This document shows positions 35,755 to 44,372 of a DNA stretch of 64,000 nucleotides, one piece after another. Below the pieces are notes generated by a model, which had not been told where the DNA came from, did no database searches, and saw only the letters and a list, made by a program, of their open reading frames with translations. A program made the position numbers and the translations under genes. Origin of the DNA: Candidatus Saccharimonadota bacterium (GTDB lineage: Bacteria; Patescibacteriota; Saccharimonadia; Saccharimonadales; Saccharimonadaceae); assembly GCA_905365145.1 (NCBI GenBank), contig CAJPIO010000002.1, forward strand, positions 62,001-126,000. The letters are read 5' to 3'. Position 1 is the stretch's first letter. Every line of letters starts with the position of its first letter.

Positions 35755-35907
35755 TTACCTCGCCCTCCGGAACCCAATGAAGTACAACACCAGCGTCAAA
35801 ACCAACACGCAAATGTACAAAAATAATGGATCGATGCTCGTATTTACCAACAGCAGCATAGCCAGCCAAATCGCCACTATACTCACGAAAACAAAAGCAT
35901 ATCTCAC
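35755..35907 (-). CDS. Very small two-helix membrane protein leading the UbiB operon
   Basis: A 50-codon frame starts with GTG at 35907 and stops one base before the kinase start. Two membrane segments are evident (YAFVFVSIVAIWLAMLLLV and LFLYICVLVLTLVLYFIG), with a basic end FRRAR. TAAAAT at 35914-35919 lies 6 nt before the GTG, matching the leaderless pattern. Its 3' end carries the Shine-Dalgarno of the kinase gene, so translation is probably coupled. Confidence 0.62.
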   Translation of the reverse strand: MRYAFVFVSIVAIWLAMLLLVNTSIDPLFLYICVLVLTLVLYFIGFRRAR

Positions 35908-36061
35908 ATGTTTATTTTAGCATACAGACCAGTGGCTCTCCAGAGGTTGTTAGGTAAACCAGCTATTGATAAAACTGATCAAAAACTGCTTTGCTTCAGC
36001 AAGTTACTGTGTTTAAGGTTTCATATTTTACCGCGGCTCACACCTGACAACACTAACATGG

Positions 36062-36067
36062 TAAAAT
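36062..36067 (+). promoter_or_regulatory. -10 box of the PEBP gene (leaderless)
   Basis: TAAAAT with a 6-nt gap to the ATG at 36074. The rest of the 166-base divergent gap (35908-36073) shows nothing else clear. Confidence 0.45.
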
Positions 36068-36073
36068 TAAATT

Positions 36074-36535
36074 ATGAAGATATCTAGTCCTGCGTTCAAC
36101 GAAAACGCTAAAATACCAAAGGTTTACTCCAAGCTCGGCGGCAACCAACGCCCGCCACTCGAGATTGACGATATCCCAGCAGACGCCAAAAGCCTGGCAA
36201 TCATTTGCCATGATCCAGACGCGCCTGGGCGCGATGGATTTTACCATTGGACGGTTTGGAATGTGCCGGGCAAAACCGCTGAAATTTCTAGCGAATCACT
36301 GCCCGCGGGCACCGTCGAAGGGATTACCAGTTGGGGCCGCCCAGGCTGGGGCGGGCCGCAACCGCCATTTGGCACGCACCGCTATCAATTTTATGTGTAC
36401 GCGCTGGACACCACACTAGATCTGCCAGACAGTACAAAACCCAAAGAACTCATCGCTGCTCTCACGCCGCACATCATCGACCAAGCCGTACTGACTGGAA
36501 GATTTGGCGTGTTGGATATTTTGCGACGAGACTAA
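36074..36535 (+). CDS. YbhB/YbcL-family phosphatidylethanolamine-binding-like protein
   Basis: A 153-residue single-domain PEBP with the ligand-site motifs AIICHDPDAPGRDGFYHW and the GGPQPPFGTHRYQFYVYALD region. No signal peptide is seen. Bacterial members are of unclear function, with proposed roles in lipid binding or kinase modulation. It stands alone and converges on the nitrilase gene. Confidence 0.93.
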   Translation: MKISSPAFNENAKIPKVYSKLGGNQRPPLEIDDIPADAKSLAIICHDPDAPGRDGFYHWTVWNVPGKTAEISSESLPAGTVEGITSWGRPGWGGPQPPFGTHRYQFYVYALDTTLDLPDSTKPKELIAALTPHIIDQAVLTGRFGVLDILRRD

Positions 36536-36550
36536 AGACAACTCTCTCAC

Positions 36551-37387
36551 TTACATCCGCGAAATATCAGCGCGAAGCTGATTGACCACTTCGGCACATT
36601 CAGCGATATTGCGGTCGTAAGTGTAGACTATACAACCTTCCTTATTGCTGCTGATTTTTGCAACCGTACCATAAAACGGCGCGCAAATCTGTGAATGTCC
36701 GACTTGGTTTTCTGAATATATCTCGCCATCCACGTAATACTTAGCTTTTCCGGCAGCATTGGCATACATTATCAGACATTCATTTTCCAACGCTCGCGCC
36801 AGACAAAGCGTATCTATCATCATTTTTGAAGCCTTGATTTCAGCGCGCACTGGCTTATTACCTCCAGTTGACCAATACGATGGAATGCAAATAATTTCCG
36901 CACCCTGCTTAATCATTGAACGGAATAACTCTGGAAAAGCTAAATCCCAACAGATTGCCAGGCCAACTTTACCAATCGGCGTATCAACAACCATGGCTTC
37001 ATTCCCTGGCACCAAATATCGACGTTCAGGAATCCATAAATGATTTTTCCGGTACCGAAGTTGTATCTCTCCCGACGGACCAATCAATAGCGCTGTATTG
37101 TAGTAATTGTTACCATCTTTACAGATGAACGAACCAGCAGCCAGATAAAGTTGCTTTTCACGCGCTATCTGGCATAGACGCGTAACTTCGCTAGACGATT
37201 CGCTCAAGGCGTATTCTAAATTATACGGAATCGGCCCAGTCAGCACGTCTTCTGGCAAAACCACTAGGTCGACTGGCTGTTGATTACATAACTCGCCAAC
37301 AAGCTTTTCTATTTTTGCCAAATTGCGTCCAGTATCCAGCGGCGCAATCTCCATTTGCACCGCAGCAACAGTGATCATTCTTTTCAT
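36551..37387 (-). CDS. Carbon-nitrogen hydrolase (nitrilase superfamily)
   Basis: A 278-residue amidase-type enzyme with the catalytic triad Glu (VVLPEDVLTG), Lys (LRYRKNHLW) and Cys (LAICWDLAFPE). The substrate could be an omega-amide, a carbamoyl compound or another small amide; the sequence does not decide. The ATG at 37387 lies 6 nt after TATACT (37394-37399), so the start MKRMITVAAVQ is preferred over one two codons upstream. Confidence 0.88.
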   Translation of the reverse strand: MKRMITVAAVQMEIAPLDTGRNLAKIEKLVGELCNQQPVDLVVLPEDVLTGPIPYNLEYALSESSSEVTRLCQIAREKQLYLAAGSFICKDGNNYYNTALLIGPSGEIQLRYRKNHLWIPERRYLVPGNEAMVVDTPIGKVGLAICWDLAFPELFRSMIKQGAEIICIPSYWSTGGNKPVRAEIKASKMMIDTLCLARALENECLIMYANAAGKAKYYVDGEIYSENQVGHSQICAPFYGTVAKISSNKEGCIVYTYDRNIAECAEVVNQLRADISRM

Positions 37388-37393
37388 GATCAT

Positions 37394-37399
37394 AGTATA
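37394..37399 (-). promoter_or_regulatory. -10 box of the nitrilase-family gene (leaderless)
   Basis: TATACT with a 6-nt gap to the ATG at 37387. Confidence 0.5.
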
Positions 37400-37433
37400 G
37401 AATTTATATTTTTATAATCAACGCCCAACCCAA

Positions 37434-39431
37434 TCACTCAGCAAACTGGCTATTATACAGCTCAGCGTAAAAGCCATTCTGCTGCAACAGTTTGTCGTGC
37501 TTGCCTTGCTCGATGATGTTGCCGTCGCGGACGACCAAGATTAGATCAGCATCGCGGATGGTGCTCAGGCGATGAGCGATGACGAAGCTGGTCTTGCCCT
37601 GCATCAACTTGTCCATGGCTTTTTGGATAAGCACTTCGGTGCGGGTATCGACCGAGCTGGTCGCTTCGTCCAAAATCAGCATCGGCGTTCGCGCCAGCAT
37701 CGCCCGGGCGATCGTCAGCAGCTGCTTTTCGCCCTGTGAAATGTTCGTTGCTTCCTCACCCAGCACCATGTCGTAGCCGCCCGGCAGCGACCGCACGAAG
37801 TGATCGACATGTGCTTCTTTGGCGGTGGCGACCATCTCTTCTTCGCTGGCTGTTGGATTGCCATAGAGCAAATTTTGGCGAATCGTGCCGTTAAACAGCC
37901 AGGTGTCCTGCAGCACCATGCCAAACATTTGCCGCACATCGCTGCGCTTCATTTGGCGAATATCCACACCGTCAATTTTGATCGCGCCGCTGTTAATTTC
38001 ATAAAATCGCATCAGTAAATTGACCAAGGTAGTTTTGCCCGCGCCCGTCGGACCGACAATCGCCACGCGCTGGCCCGGCTTGATGTGCGCCGACAGGCCT
38101 TTGATGATGGTTTGGTCGGGCTTGTAGCCAAAGACGACATTGTCAAATTCAACTTCGCCCTTGACGTGAGCCAATTTCACCAAATTTTTACCCTCCGCCT
38201 GTTCTTCTGGCTCGTCCAAAAATTCAAACACGCGCTCGGCGGCAGCGGCGGTTGATTGCAACACATTGGCGATGTTGGCAACTTGCACCAGCGGCTGGTT
38301 GAATTGGTCGATGTATTGGATGAAGGCCTGAATGTCACCGATTTTCAGCCGGCCGTTAATCGCCAGCCAACCGCCCAAAATCGCCATCACGACGTAACCG
38401 ATATTGCCGATGAAATTCATGATCGGATAAATCAGCCCCGACAAAAATTGGGCTTTCCAGGCGCTTTCCTGCAGCTGATCGTTCACCCGCGAAAACTTAG
38501 CCAGCGACTTTTTCTGGCCGTTGAACACCCGCATCACTTGATGGCCACCGTACATTTCTTCGATGTGGCCGTTTAGTTCACCCAGCTGCGCTTGCTGGCG
38601 GAGGAATTGCTTTTGCGAGCTTTTGGCAATCAGCGTCACCGCACCGCCAGCCAGCGACAACACCAATAGCGCCACCAGCGACATCTGCCAGCTGATAGAA
38701 AACATCATCGCCAAAATCCCCAGCACCATCACTGTCGAGGAGACTATTTGCGACAGGCTTTGATTGAGCGTCTGGCTGATAGTATCGACGTCATTAGTAA
38801 CGCGGCTGAGGACTTCGCCGTAGGTTTGCCTGTCAAAATAACTCAGCGGCAGGCGATTGATTTTTTCGGACAATTGCCGGCGCATCCTGAAAGTAACCGT
38901 TTGCGTCACTTGGGTCATCAGCCAGGTTTTGATGTAGCGGAAAATGGCGCTGAGTATATACAAGCCAATCAGCAAACTGACGACCTGCCAAACGGCATCA
39001 AAGTGGAATTCTGGGCGCCGGCTGAGATCCAGCTTTTTGATAGTCTCGAGCTGGTTAGACGGGATTTGGCGTTCAATTTCCGACTGGTTCGGGAGCCGTT
39101 TCAAAACATCAGCACCGGTCGTGCCAGCTGGCAGCGAAGCACCATTTGGCAGCTTGCTGGTGATGGTTTCGTACGCCTTCATACTGACATAATCTTCGAC
39201 AATTTGGTTGGTGGCGCCGCCCAAAATCTTCGGACTGACAATCGCAAACGTCGTACTACCGACCGCGAAAACCGCCACCATGAGCATTTGCCAGCGAAAC
39301 TCTGCCAAATATTTGGCTAACTTCCTGACCGTACCTTTGAAATCTTTGGCTTTTTCGCCGGCGCTCATACCGCCGCCCATTGGACCGCCCATCTTCATTG
39401 GCTGGCGCTTTTTCATGCTTTGCTGAACCAT
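37434..39431 (-). CDS. ABC exporter half-transporter (second subunit)
   Basis: A 665-residue fused membrane-ATPase subunit. The N-terminus is Met/Gly-rich (MKMGGPMGGGM) and is followed by six membrane helices with a large extracytoplasmic loop after the first. The ATPase has Walker A GPTGAGKTT, signature ISQGEKQLLTIARAM, canonical Walker B LILDEATSS and the H loop VIAHRLST. The ATG at 39431 overlaps the stop of the upstream subunit (TAATG) and has AGGAG at the right distance. The noncanonical signature complements the partner's degenerate Walker B, as in asymmetric heterodimeric exporters. Confidence 0.92.
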   Translation of the reverse strand: MVQQSMKKRQPMKMGGPMGGGMSAGEKAKDFKGTVRKLAKYLAEFRWQMLMVAVFAVGSTTFAIVSPKILGGATNQIVEDYVSMKAYETITSKLPNGASLPAGTTGADVLKRLPNQSEIERQIPSNQLETIKKLDLSRRPEFHFDAVWQVVSLLIGLYILSAIFRYIKTWLMTQVTQTVTFRMRRQLSEKINRLPLSYFDRQTYGEVLSRVTNDVDTISQTLNQSLSQIVSSTVMVLGILAMMFSISWQMSLVALLVLSLAGGAVTLIAKSSQKQFLRQQAQLGELNGHIEEMYGGHQVMRVFNGQKKSLAKFSRVNDQLQESAWKAQFLSGLIYPIMNFIGNIGYVVMAILGGWLAINGRLKIGDIQAFIQYIDQFNQPLVQVANIANVLQSTAAAAERVFEFLDEPEEQAEGKNLVKLAHVKGEVEFDNVVFGYKPDQTIIKGLSAHIKPGQRVAIVGPTGAGKTTLVNLLMRFYEINSGAIKIDGVDIRQMKRSDVRQMFGMVLQDTWLFNGTIRQNLLYGNPTASEEEMVATAKEAHVDHFVRSLPGGYDMVLGEEATNISQGEKQLLTIARAMLARTPMLILDEATSSVDTRTEVLIQKAMDKLMQGKTSFVIAHRLSTIRDADLILVVRDGNIIEQGKHDKLLQQNGFYAELYNSQFAE

Positions 39432-41194
39432 TACGCCGCTCCTTTCACGGTCGTCGCCGACATTTTCTGCAAGTCGTCTTCTGAGAGTTGGGAAGCGGCA
39501 ATTTCTTGATAGACTTCGCAATTTTTCATCAATTCCTGGTGCGTACCTTGACCAACAATCTTGCCTTCGTCCAGCACGATGATTTTGTCAGCGTTCATGA
39601 TGGTGTTGATGCGCTGACCGACGATGAGTACGGTTTTATGCTTGGTTTCTTTGGCGAGCGCCGAGCGTAATTTGGCATCAGTTTTGAAATCAAGCGCCGA
39701 GAACGAATCGTCAAAAATGTAGACGTTCGGCTCGACAGCAATCGCCCGGGCAATCGACAAACGCTGCCGCTGGCCGCCGGAGACATTGCTGCCGCCTTGA
39801 GCAATGTCATTTTTGTAACCGTTTTTTAGCTCGTTGATGAACTCAGCGGCTTGAGCAATTTTAGCAGATTTTTCGACCAATTTTTGGCTGGCTTTGGCGT
39901 TGCCGTACTTGATATTGCTGGCGATCGTCCCGCTAAACAACACGCCTTTTTGCGGCACGTATCCGATTTGATCGTACAAATCTTCCAGCTTGAGCTGGCG
40001 AATATCCACGCCGTCCAGCAAAATCTGCCCCGCCGACACATCATAAAAGCGCGGAATCAAATTGATCAACGTCGATTTGCCAGAGCCAGTGCTGCCAATG
40101 AACGCTGTGGCTTGCCCTGGTTCGGCTGTAAAATTGATATTAGAGAGCACTGGCAGATCAGCGTCTGGATAGGTGAAAGTGACGTCTTTGAATTCAATTT
40201 TGCCAGTGGCGCCGCTCGGCAATTTCTGCGGCGACGGCGGATCAACAATTGACGGCAGCGTGTCCAACACCTCGCCGACGCGCTTCACCGACACGGCCGC
40301 CCGCGGCACCATGATAAACACCATCGACAGCAGCAAGAAAGAAATGATCACCTGCATGGCGTATTCCAAAAACGCCATCATATTACCAATTTGCAGATTG
40401 CCGCTGCTGATCAAATGCGCGCCGAACCAGACAATCGCCACGCTAGAAAAGTTCATCACCAGCGTCATGATTGGGTCAAGCAGCATCATCAGCCGATTGA
40501 CAAATAAATTCATTTTGTTTAGCTCGGTGTTGGCTTGCTGGAATTTTTTCTGCTCAATTTTTTCGTTGTGAAAGGCGCGGATAACTTTTAAGCCGACTAG
40601 GTTTTCGCGCGTCACCAGATTCAGTTTGTCCACCAGCGTTTGCAATTTCTTGAACCGAGGCACAGCAATGACAAACAACACAGCAATGACCACCAGCAGC
40701 ACCGACACCGCCAGCGCGATGATCCAGCTCAAATTTGGCGCGTTATGAATGGCTTTTTGCAAACCGCCAATTGCCATGATCGGCGCCATCAACGCCAGAC
40801 GCAGCAGCAGGATTGACGTCATTTGGATTTGCTGAATATCGTTGGTCGAGCGCGTGATCAGCGAGGCGGTCGAAAATTTGTTAAAGTCCGCCAGCGCAAA
40901 ACTCTCGACTCGCTCAAACAATTCTGTCCGTAACTTTTGCGCCATACCAGTGGCGATTCGCGATGCCAAAAACCCGATGACAATCGAACACAGTCCGCCC
41001 GCCGCCGTTACCAAAATCATCGCTAGTCCGTTCTGCCAAATCGCTGGCATATCTTGCTTGATGATGCCGTTATTGACAATTTCCGACATCTTGTCAGGCA
41101 GCCACAAATTTGCCATGACCATGGCGTAGGTAAAACCGACCAAGATAATGAACATCAGCCAGTAACCGCTAAAAATCCTCAATATGTGTTTCAC
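39431..41194 (-). CDS. ABC exporter half-transporter (first subunit, degenerate catalytic site)
   Basis: A 587-residue membrane-ATPase fusion starting at GTG. It has six membrane helices (about 15-310). The ATPase has Walker A GSTGSGKST, signature VSGGQRQRLSIARAI and Walker B YIFDDSFSALD. Asp replaces the catalytic Glu, the usual mark of the noncatalytic site in heterodimeric exporters such as TM287/288 or LmrCD. It forms a two-gene operon with the next subunit. Drug or lipid export is inferred. Confidence 0.92.
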   Translation of the reverse strand: MKHILRIFSGYWLMFIILVGFTYAMVMANLWLPDKMSEIVNNGIIKQDMPAIWQNGLAMILVTAAGGLCSIVIGFLASRIATGMAQKLRTELFERVESFALADFNKFSTASLITRSTNDIQQIQMTSILLLRLALMAPIMAIGGLQKAIHNAPNLSWIIALAVSVLLVVIAVLFVIAVPRFKKLQTLVDKLNLVTRENLVGLKVIRAFHNEKIEQKKFQQANTELNKMNLFVNRLMMLLDPIMTLVMNFSSVAIVWFGAHLISSGNLQIGNMMAFLEYAMQVIISFLLLSMVFIMVPRAAVSVKRVGEVLDTLPSIVDPPSPQKLPSGATGKIEFKDVTFTYPDADLPVLSNINFTAEPGQATAFIGSTGSGKSTLINLIPRFYDVSAGQILLDGVDIRQLKLEDLYDQIGYVPQKGVLFSGTIASNIKYGNAKASQKLVEKSAKIAQAAEFINELKNGYKNDIAQGGSNVSGGQRQRLSIARAIAVEPNVYIFDDSFSALDFKTDAKLRSALAKETKHKTVLIVGQRINTIMNADKIIVLDEGKIVGQGTHQELMKNCEVYQEIAASQLSEDDLQKMSATTVKGAA

Positions 41195-41300
41195 AGACCC
41201 CCTTACTGCCGCAATTCTAGAGATTAACCGTGTATAATCGGTAAATTTACACTGTGCAATATTCTAGGCTATAAATTGCTCTTTGTCAAGTTTGTCAAGA

Positions 41301-41325
41301 AAGCCCACCGCATAACGGTGGGCTT
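41301..41325 (-). terminator. Hairpin downstream of groEL
   Basis: Perfect 10-base arms AAGCCCACCG and CGGTGGGCTT around a 5-base loop, 24 bases after the groEL stop. The following T content is modest, so termination efficiency is uncertain. Confidence 0.6.
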
Positions 41326-41348
41326 CACGCTGTCTATACGACAATAGG

Positions 41349-42989
41349 TTAGTACATACCCATGCCGCCGCCCATATTTGGCATAGCAGCACCTGGCGTT
41401 TCTTTCTCTGGCAGATCAACAACCAATGCACCCATCGTCATCGCCGTACCGGCAATTGAGGCAGCATTCTGCAAGGCCTCCTTGGTAACGCGTACTGGGT
41501 CAACTACGCCTGCCGACTTTAGATCAAGCAATTCATTCGGGTGATTGACGTTGATACCTTGGCCAGCTTTGGCTTTTTTGACCTGCGGTAGCCACTCGTC
41601 AGCATTTAGCCCAGAGTTGCTCAGCAAGATTCGGAATGGCTGTTCAAGTGCATGAATCAACAAATCTTCGCCTGCTAATACCGAAGCATCTTTGCTATTC
41701 GAATGCTTATAACCACAGGCTAGGTTCACTAGCGTTACACCGCCGCCTGGCACAATACCTTCAGCTAGTGCTGCCTTGACGGCCGCCACAGCGTCATCGA
41801 CACGATATTTCTTTTCTTCGATTTCCGTCTCGGTCGCACCGCCAACTTTAATCACCGCCACTTCGCCAGTCAAAGCTGCATGGCGCTTCTGCAAATTCTT
41901 CTTGGTATAGTCGCTGGTAGCATTATCAACTTCCAGTTCGATTTGATCGACGCGAGCGCTAACCGCCGCCTTTGACCCTTCGCCTTCGACAATAGTCGTC
42001 AGATCCTTGGTGGCGATCACTTTGCGGGCCGAGCCAATTACGTCGCTACCGACATTATCAAATGTCATGCCAGTGTCTTCGGTGATAACTTTGGCGCCAA
42101 CCAACGCTGCGATATCATACAGCACATCTTTGTCGCTCGGAGCTTTGATAGCCAAGGTATTGAAAGCACCTTTAAGCCGGTTTAGCACCAACAAACTCAG
42201 CGCTTCGCCATCAACATCATCGGCGATCAGTACCAAATCTTTCTTACCAGTTTGAGCGATCATTTCGAGCAACGGCACGAATTCTTGCGCTGAAGAGACT
42301 TTCTTATCAGTCACTACAATTGCTGGTTTGTCGTAAACTGCTTCCATGCGCTTAGCGTCGGTCACCATGTACGGGCTAACGAAGCCGCGTTGTACTGTGA
42401 AGCCTTCGACTACTTCGCTTTCAAGCTCTAAGCCGCGTCCTTCTTCGACTGTCACCACGCCGTTCGGGCCAATTTTTTCCATGACGTCAGCGATTAATTT
42501 GCCAATCGCCTCATCGCCTGCGGAGATTGTCGCTACCTCGGCGATCCGTTTTTTGTCACCGCGGATATCGTCGGCGAGTTTACTGAGCTCTTTGATAATC
42601 TCGCTAGCAGCACGTTCTAAACCTTTGCGTAGTAACATCGGATTGTGGCCAGCTGCAATTAGCTTATTAGCTTCGTTTAAAATATGATAAGTTAAAACCG
42701 TCACTGTCGTAGTGCCGTCGCCAGCTACATCATTCATCTTGTTGGCAGCTTGTTTGATGAGCTCAGCGCCAACTTTGAAGCCAAGCATCTCGTCATCGGC
42801 TTCATCGATATCAATACTTTTCGCAACCGTCACACCATCGTGCGTCACGCTCGGGCCGCCGTAACTTTTGCCGATAACTACGTTGCGCCCCTTCGGACCC
42901 ATCGTCGTTTTGACCGCGTTATACAAAATTTCAGCACCAGCTAATACGCGAGCGCGCGCATCTTCATCATAAAAAACTTTCTTTACCAT
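41349..42989 (-). CDS. groEL: Chaperonin GroEL (Hsp60)
   Basis: Double-ring folding chaperone. At 546 residues it is full length. It shows KTTMGPKGRNVVIGKSYGG, the ATP site DVAGDGTTTVTVL (about 86-98), GIVPGGGVTLVNL and a C-terminal tail ending GGGMGMY. It follows groES by 8 bases and shares its CIRCE-controlled promoter. Presence of GroEL is notable because some CPR lineages have reduced chaperone sets. Confidence 0.98.
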   Translation of the reverse strand: MVKKVFYDEDARARVLAGAEILYNAVKTTMGPKGRNVVIGKSYGGPSVTHDGVTVAKSIDIDEADDEMLGFKVGAELIKQAANKMNDVAGDGTTTVTVLTYHILNEANKLIAAGHNPMLLRKGLERAASEIIKELSKLADDIRGDKKRIAEVATISAGDEAIGKLIADVMEKIGPNGVVTVEEGRGLELESEVVEGFTVQRGFVSPYMVTDAKRMEAVYDKPAIVVTDKKVSSAQEFVPLLEMIAQTGKKDLVLIADDVDGEALSLLVLNRLKGAFNTLAIKAPSDKDVLYDIAALVGAKVITEDTGMTFDNVGSDVIGSARKVIATKDLTTIVEGEGSKAAVSARVDQIELEVDNATSDYTKKNLQKRHAALTGEVAVIKVGGATETEIEEKKYRVDDAVAAVKAALAEGIVPGGGVTLVNLACGYKHSNSKDASVLAGEDLLIHALEQPFRILLSNSGLNADEWLPQVKKAKAGQGINVNHPNELLDLKSAGVVDPVRVTKEALQNAASIAGTAMTMGALVVDLPEKETPGAAMPNMGGGMGMY

Positions 42990-42997
42990 ATTTTCTC

Positions 42998-43264
42998 CTA
43001 TTCAATTGTAGCGAGGATATCCTCGTCTTTGATAATTAAATATTCTTCCTTATCGAGCTTGATAGTTGTCGCTGCGTAGTTTTTGTAGACAACCCGTGCG
43101 CCGTCAGCCACATCTTTGACTGCCGAACCAACAGCTATTACTTTAGCAGCTTCTGATTTTTCTTGCGCTGATTCTGGCAAAAAAATACCGCTAGCTGTTT
43201 TTTCCGGTTTCTTTTCTTTAACAGCCACGACATAGTGCGCCATTGGCTTGATTGGTGAACTCAT
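42998..43264 (-). CDS. groES: Co-chaperonin GroES
   Basis: An 88-residue lid of the GroEL cage. It has IKPMAHYVVAVKEKKPEKTA with the mobile loop KTASGIFLPESA and the final YLIIKDEDILATIE. At 88 residues it is slightly short but complete. A GGAGG Shine-Dalgarno precedes the ATG, and a CIRCE operator lies 28 bases further upstream. Confidence 0.96.
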   Translation of the reverse strand: MSSPIKPMAHYVVAVKEKKPEKTASGIFLPESAQEKSEAAKVIAVGSAVKDVADGARVVYKNYAATTIKLDKEEYLIIKDEDILATIE

Positions 43265-43291
43265 GATTATATCCTCCTTTTCTAATCTATT

Positions 43292-43318
43292 TTAGCACTC
43301 TTGACTGTAGAGTGCTAG
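43292..43318. promoter_or_regulatory. CIRCE operator (HrcA site) of groES-groEL
   Basis: TTAGCACTC-N9-GAGTGCTAG, one mismatch from consensus. On the reverse strand a TAAAAT overlaps its groES-proximal edge and may be the -10. Confidence 0.93.
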
Positions 43319-43371
43319 ACCCAAGTATAAGAAAGTTAGCAAAAAACGTCAACCGCGTTAGCAAAATATAC

Positions 43372-43403
43372 AAAATAGCCCGAGCTAAAACTCGCGCTAT
43401 TTT
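43372..43403 (-). terminator. Terminator of the arginine deiminase operon
   Basis: Arms AAAATAGC and GCTATTTT plus inner CGAG/CTCG form a stem. On the reverse strand it lies just after the arcC stop and is followed by a T-rich stretch. Confidence 0.7.
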
Positions 43404-43423
43404 GTTGTGCCTATAGAGATTAT

Positions 43424-44368
43424 CTAGCTCTCGATAATTGTGCCGACCTGCCCAGCCAAAGCTTGTTCGGCGCTGCCTAGGCTAGCGATAATCGCTCGGC
43501 GACCTGGCTTTTCGACGAATTTCAAGGCAGCTTGCACCTTAGGCAGCATACTGCCCGGTGCGAACTGATTTTCGTCAATGTAGCGCTGCATTTCTTGGCG
43601 ATTAGTGCGCCCAATTGTGCGCGCTGTCGGTTTACCATAATCAACCATCGCGCCATCAACTGCTGTTAATATCACTAGTGCTTCGGCATCAATCGCATCA
43701 GCCACCACTGCCGCTGTGAAATCCTTATCAATTACTGCCTCGATCCCCTCTAAGCCATCACTGACAGTTTCAACAACTGGCACGCCGCCACCGCCACCCG
43801 TGATAACCGTCACGCCAGCATCAATCATCGCTTTGACCGTATACTCTTCGACGATCCGCTGCGGCTTCGGCGACGGTACCACGCGCCGCCAACCGCGCCC
43901 GGCGTCTTCTTTGAATGTGAAGTTACGGCCGTTAGCAGCCTGCTGGGCTTCTGCTTCGGTCTGATAAAATACGCCTATTGGCTTCGTAGGATTACTAAAA
44001 GCTGGATCGTTAGCGTCAACCACTACTTGCGTAACAACTGTCGAAGCCACGCTTTTCATCTGTCGACGCGAGAATTCGTCAATCAGCGCTTGCTGCAACC
44101 AAAAGCCGATCGCCCCTTGGCTCATCGCTACGCACGTATCGAGCGGGAAAGTCGGTACTTCTGGCGTGTTAATTGCTTCTTCGTGCAAAACAATATTACC
44201 AACTTGCGGCCCGTTGCCGTGAACGATTACCAGCTGATAGCCAGCTAAAATCAACGGTACTAGCTGGCGTGCTGTTTCGTCGGCGACGTCTTGCTGGGCG
44301 TGAGCCGAAGCCTCGCCTTGCTTTTGCAAAGCATTGCCGCCAAGTGCAACTACAATCTTACCCGGCAT
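43424..44368 (-). CDS. arcC: Carbamate kinase
   Basis: Last step of the arginine deiminase pathway: carbamoyl phosphate + ADP gives ATP, CO2 and ammonia. At 314 residues it is normal in length. It shows KIVVALGGNALQK at the start, VIVHGNGPQVGNIVL, VPSPKPQRIVE and the ATP-site region GGGGGVPVVE. It is the last gene of the arc operon, 4 bases after the DDAH-like gene, and is followed by a terminator. Confidence 0.97.
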   Translation of the reverse strand: MPGKIVVALGGNALQKQGEASAHAQQDVADETARQLVPLILAGYQLVIVHGNGPQVGNIVLHEEAINTPEVPTFPLDTCVAMSQGAIGFWLQQALIDEFSRRQMKSVASTVVTQVVVDANDPAFSNPTKPIGVFYQTEAEAQQAANGRNFTFKEDAGRGWRRVVPSPKPQRIVEEYTVKAMIDAGVTVITGGGGGVPVVETVSDGLEGIEAVIDKDFTAAVVADAIDAEALVILTAVDGAMVDYGKPTARTIGRTNRQEMQRYIDENQFAPGSMLPKVQAALKFVEKPGRRAIIASLGSAEQALAGQVGTIIES

Positions 44369-44372
44369 GTTG

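Noticed and set aside
41195..41300. Regulator site or small gene between the exporter and groEL
   Set aside because: I saw no convincing palindrome, promoter pair or coding frame here.
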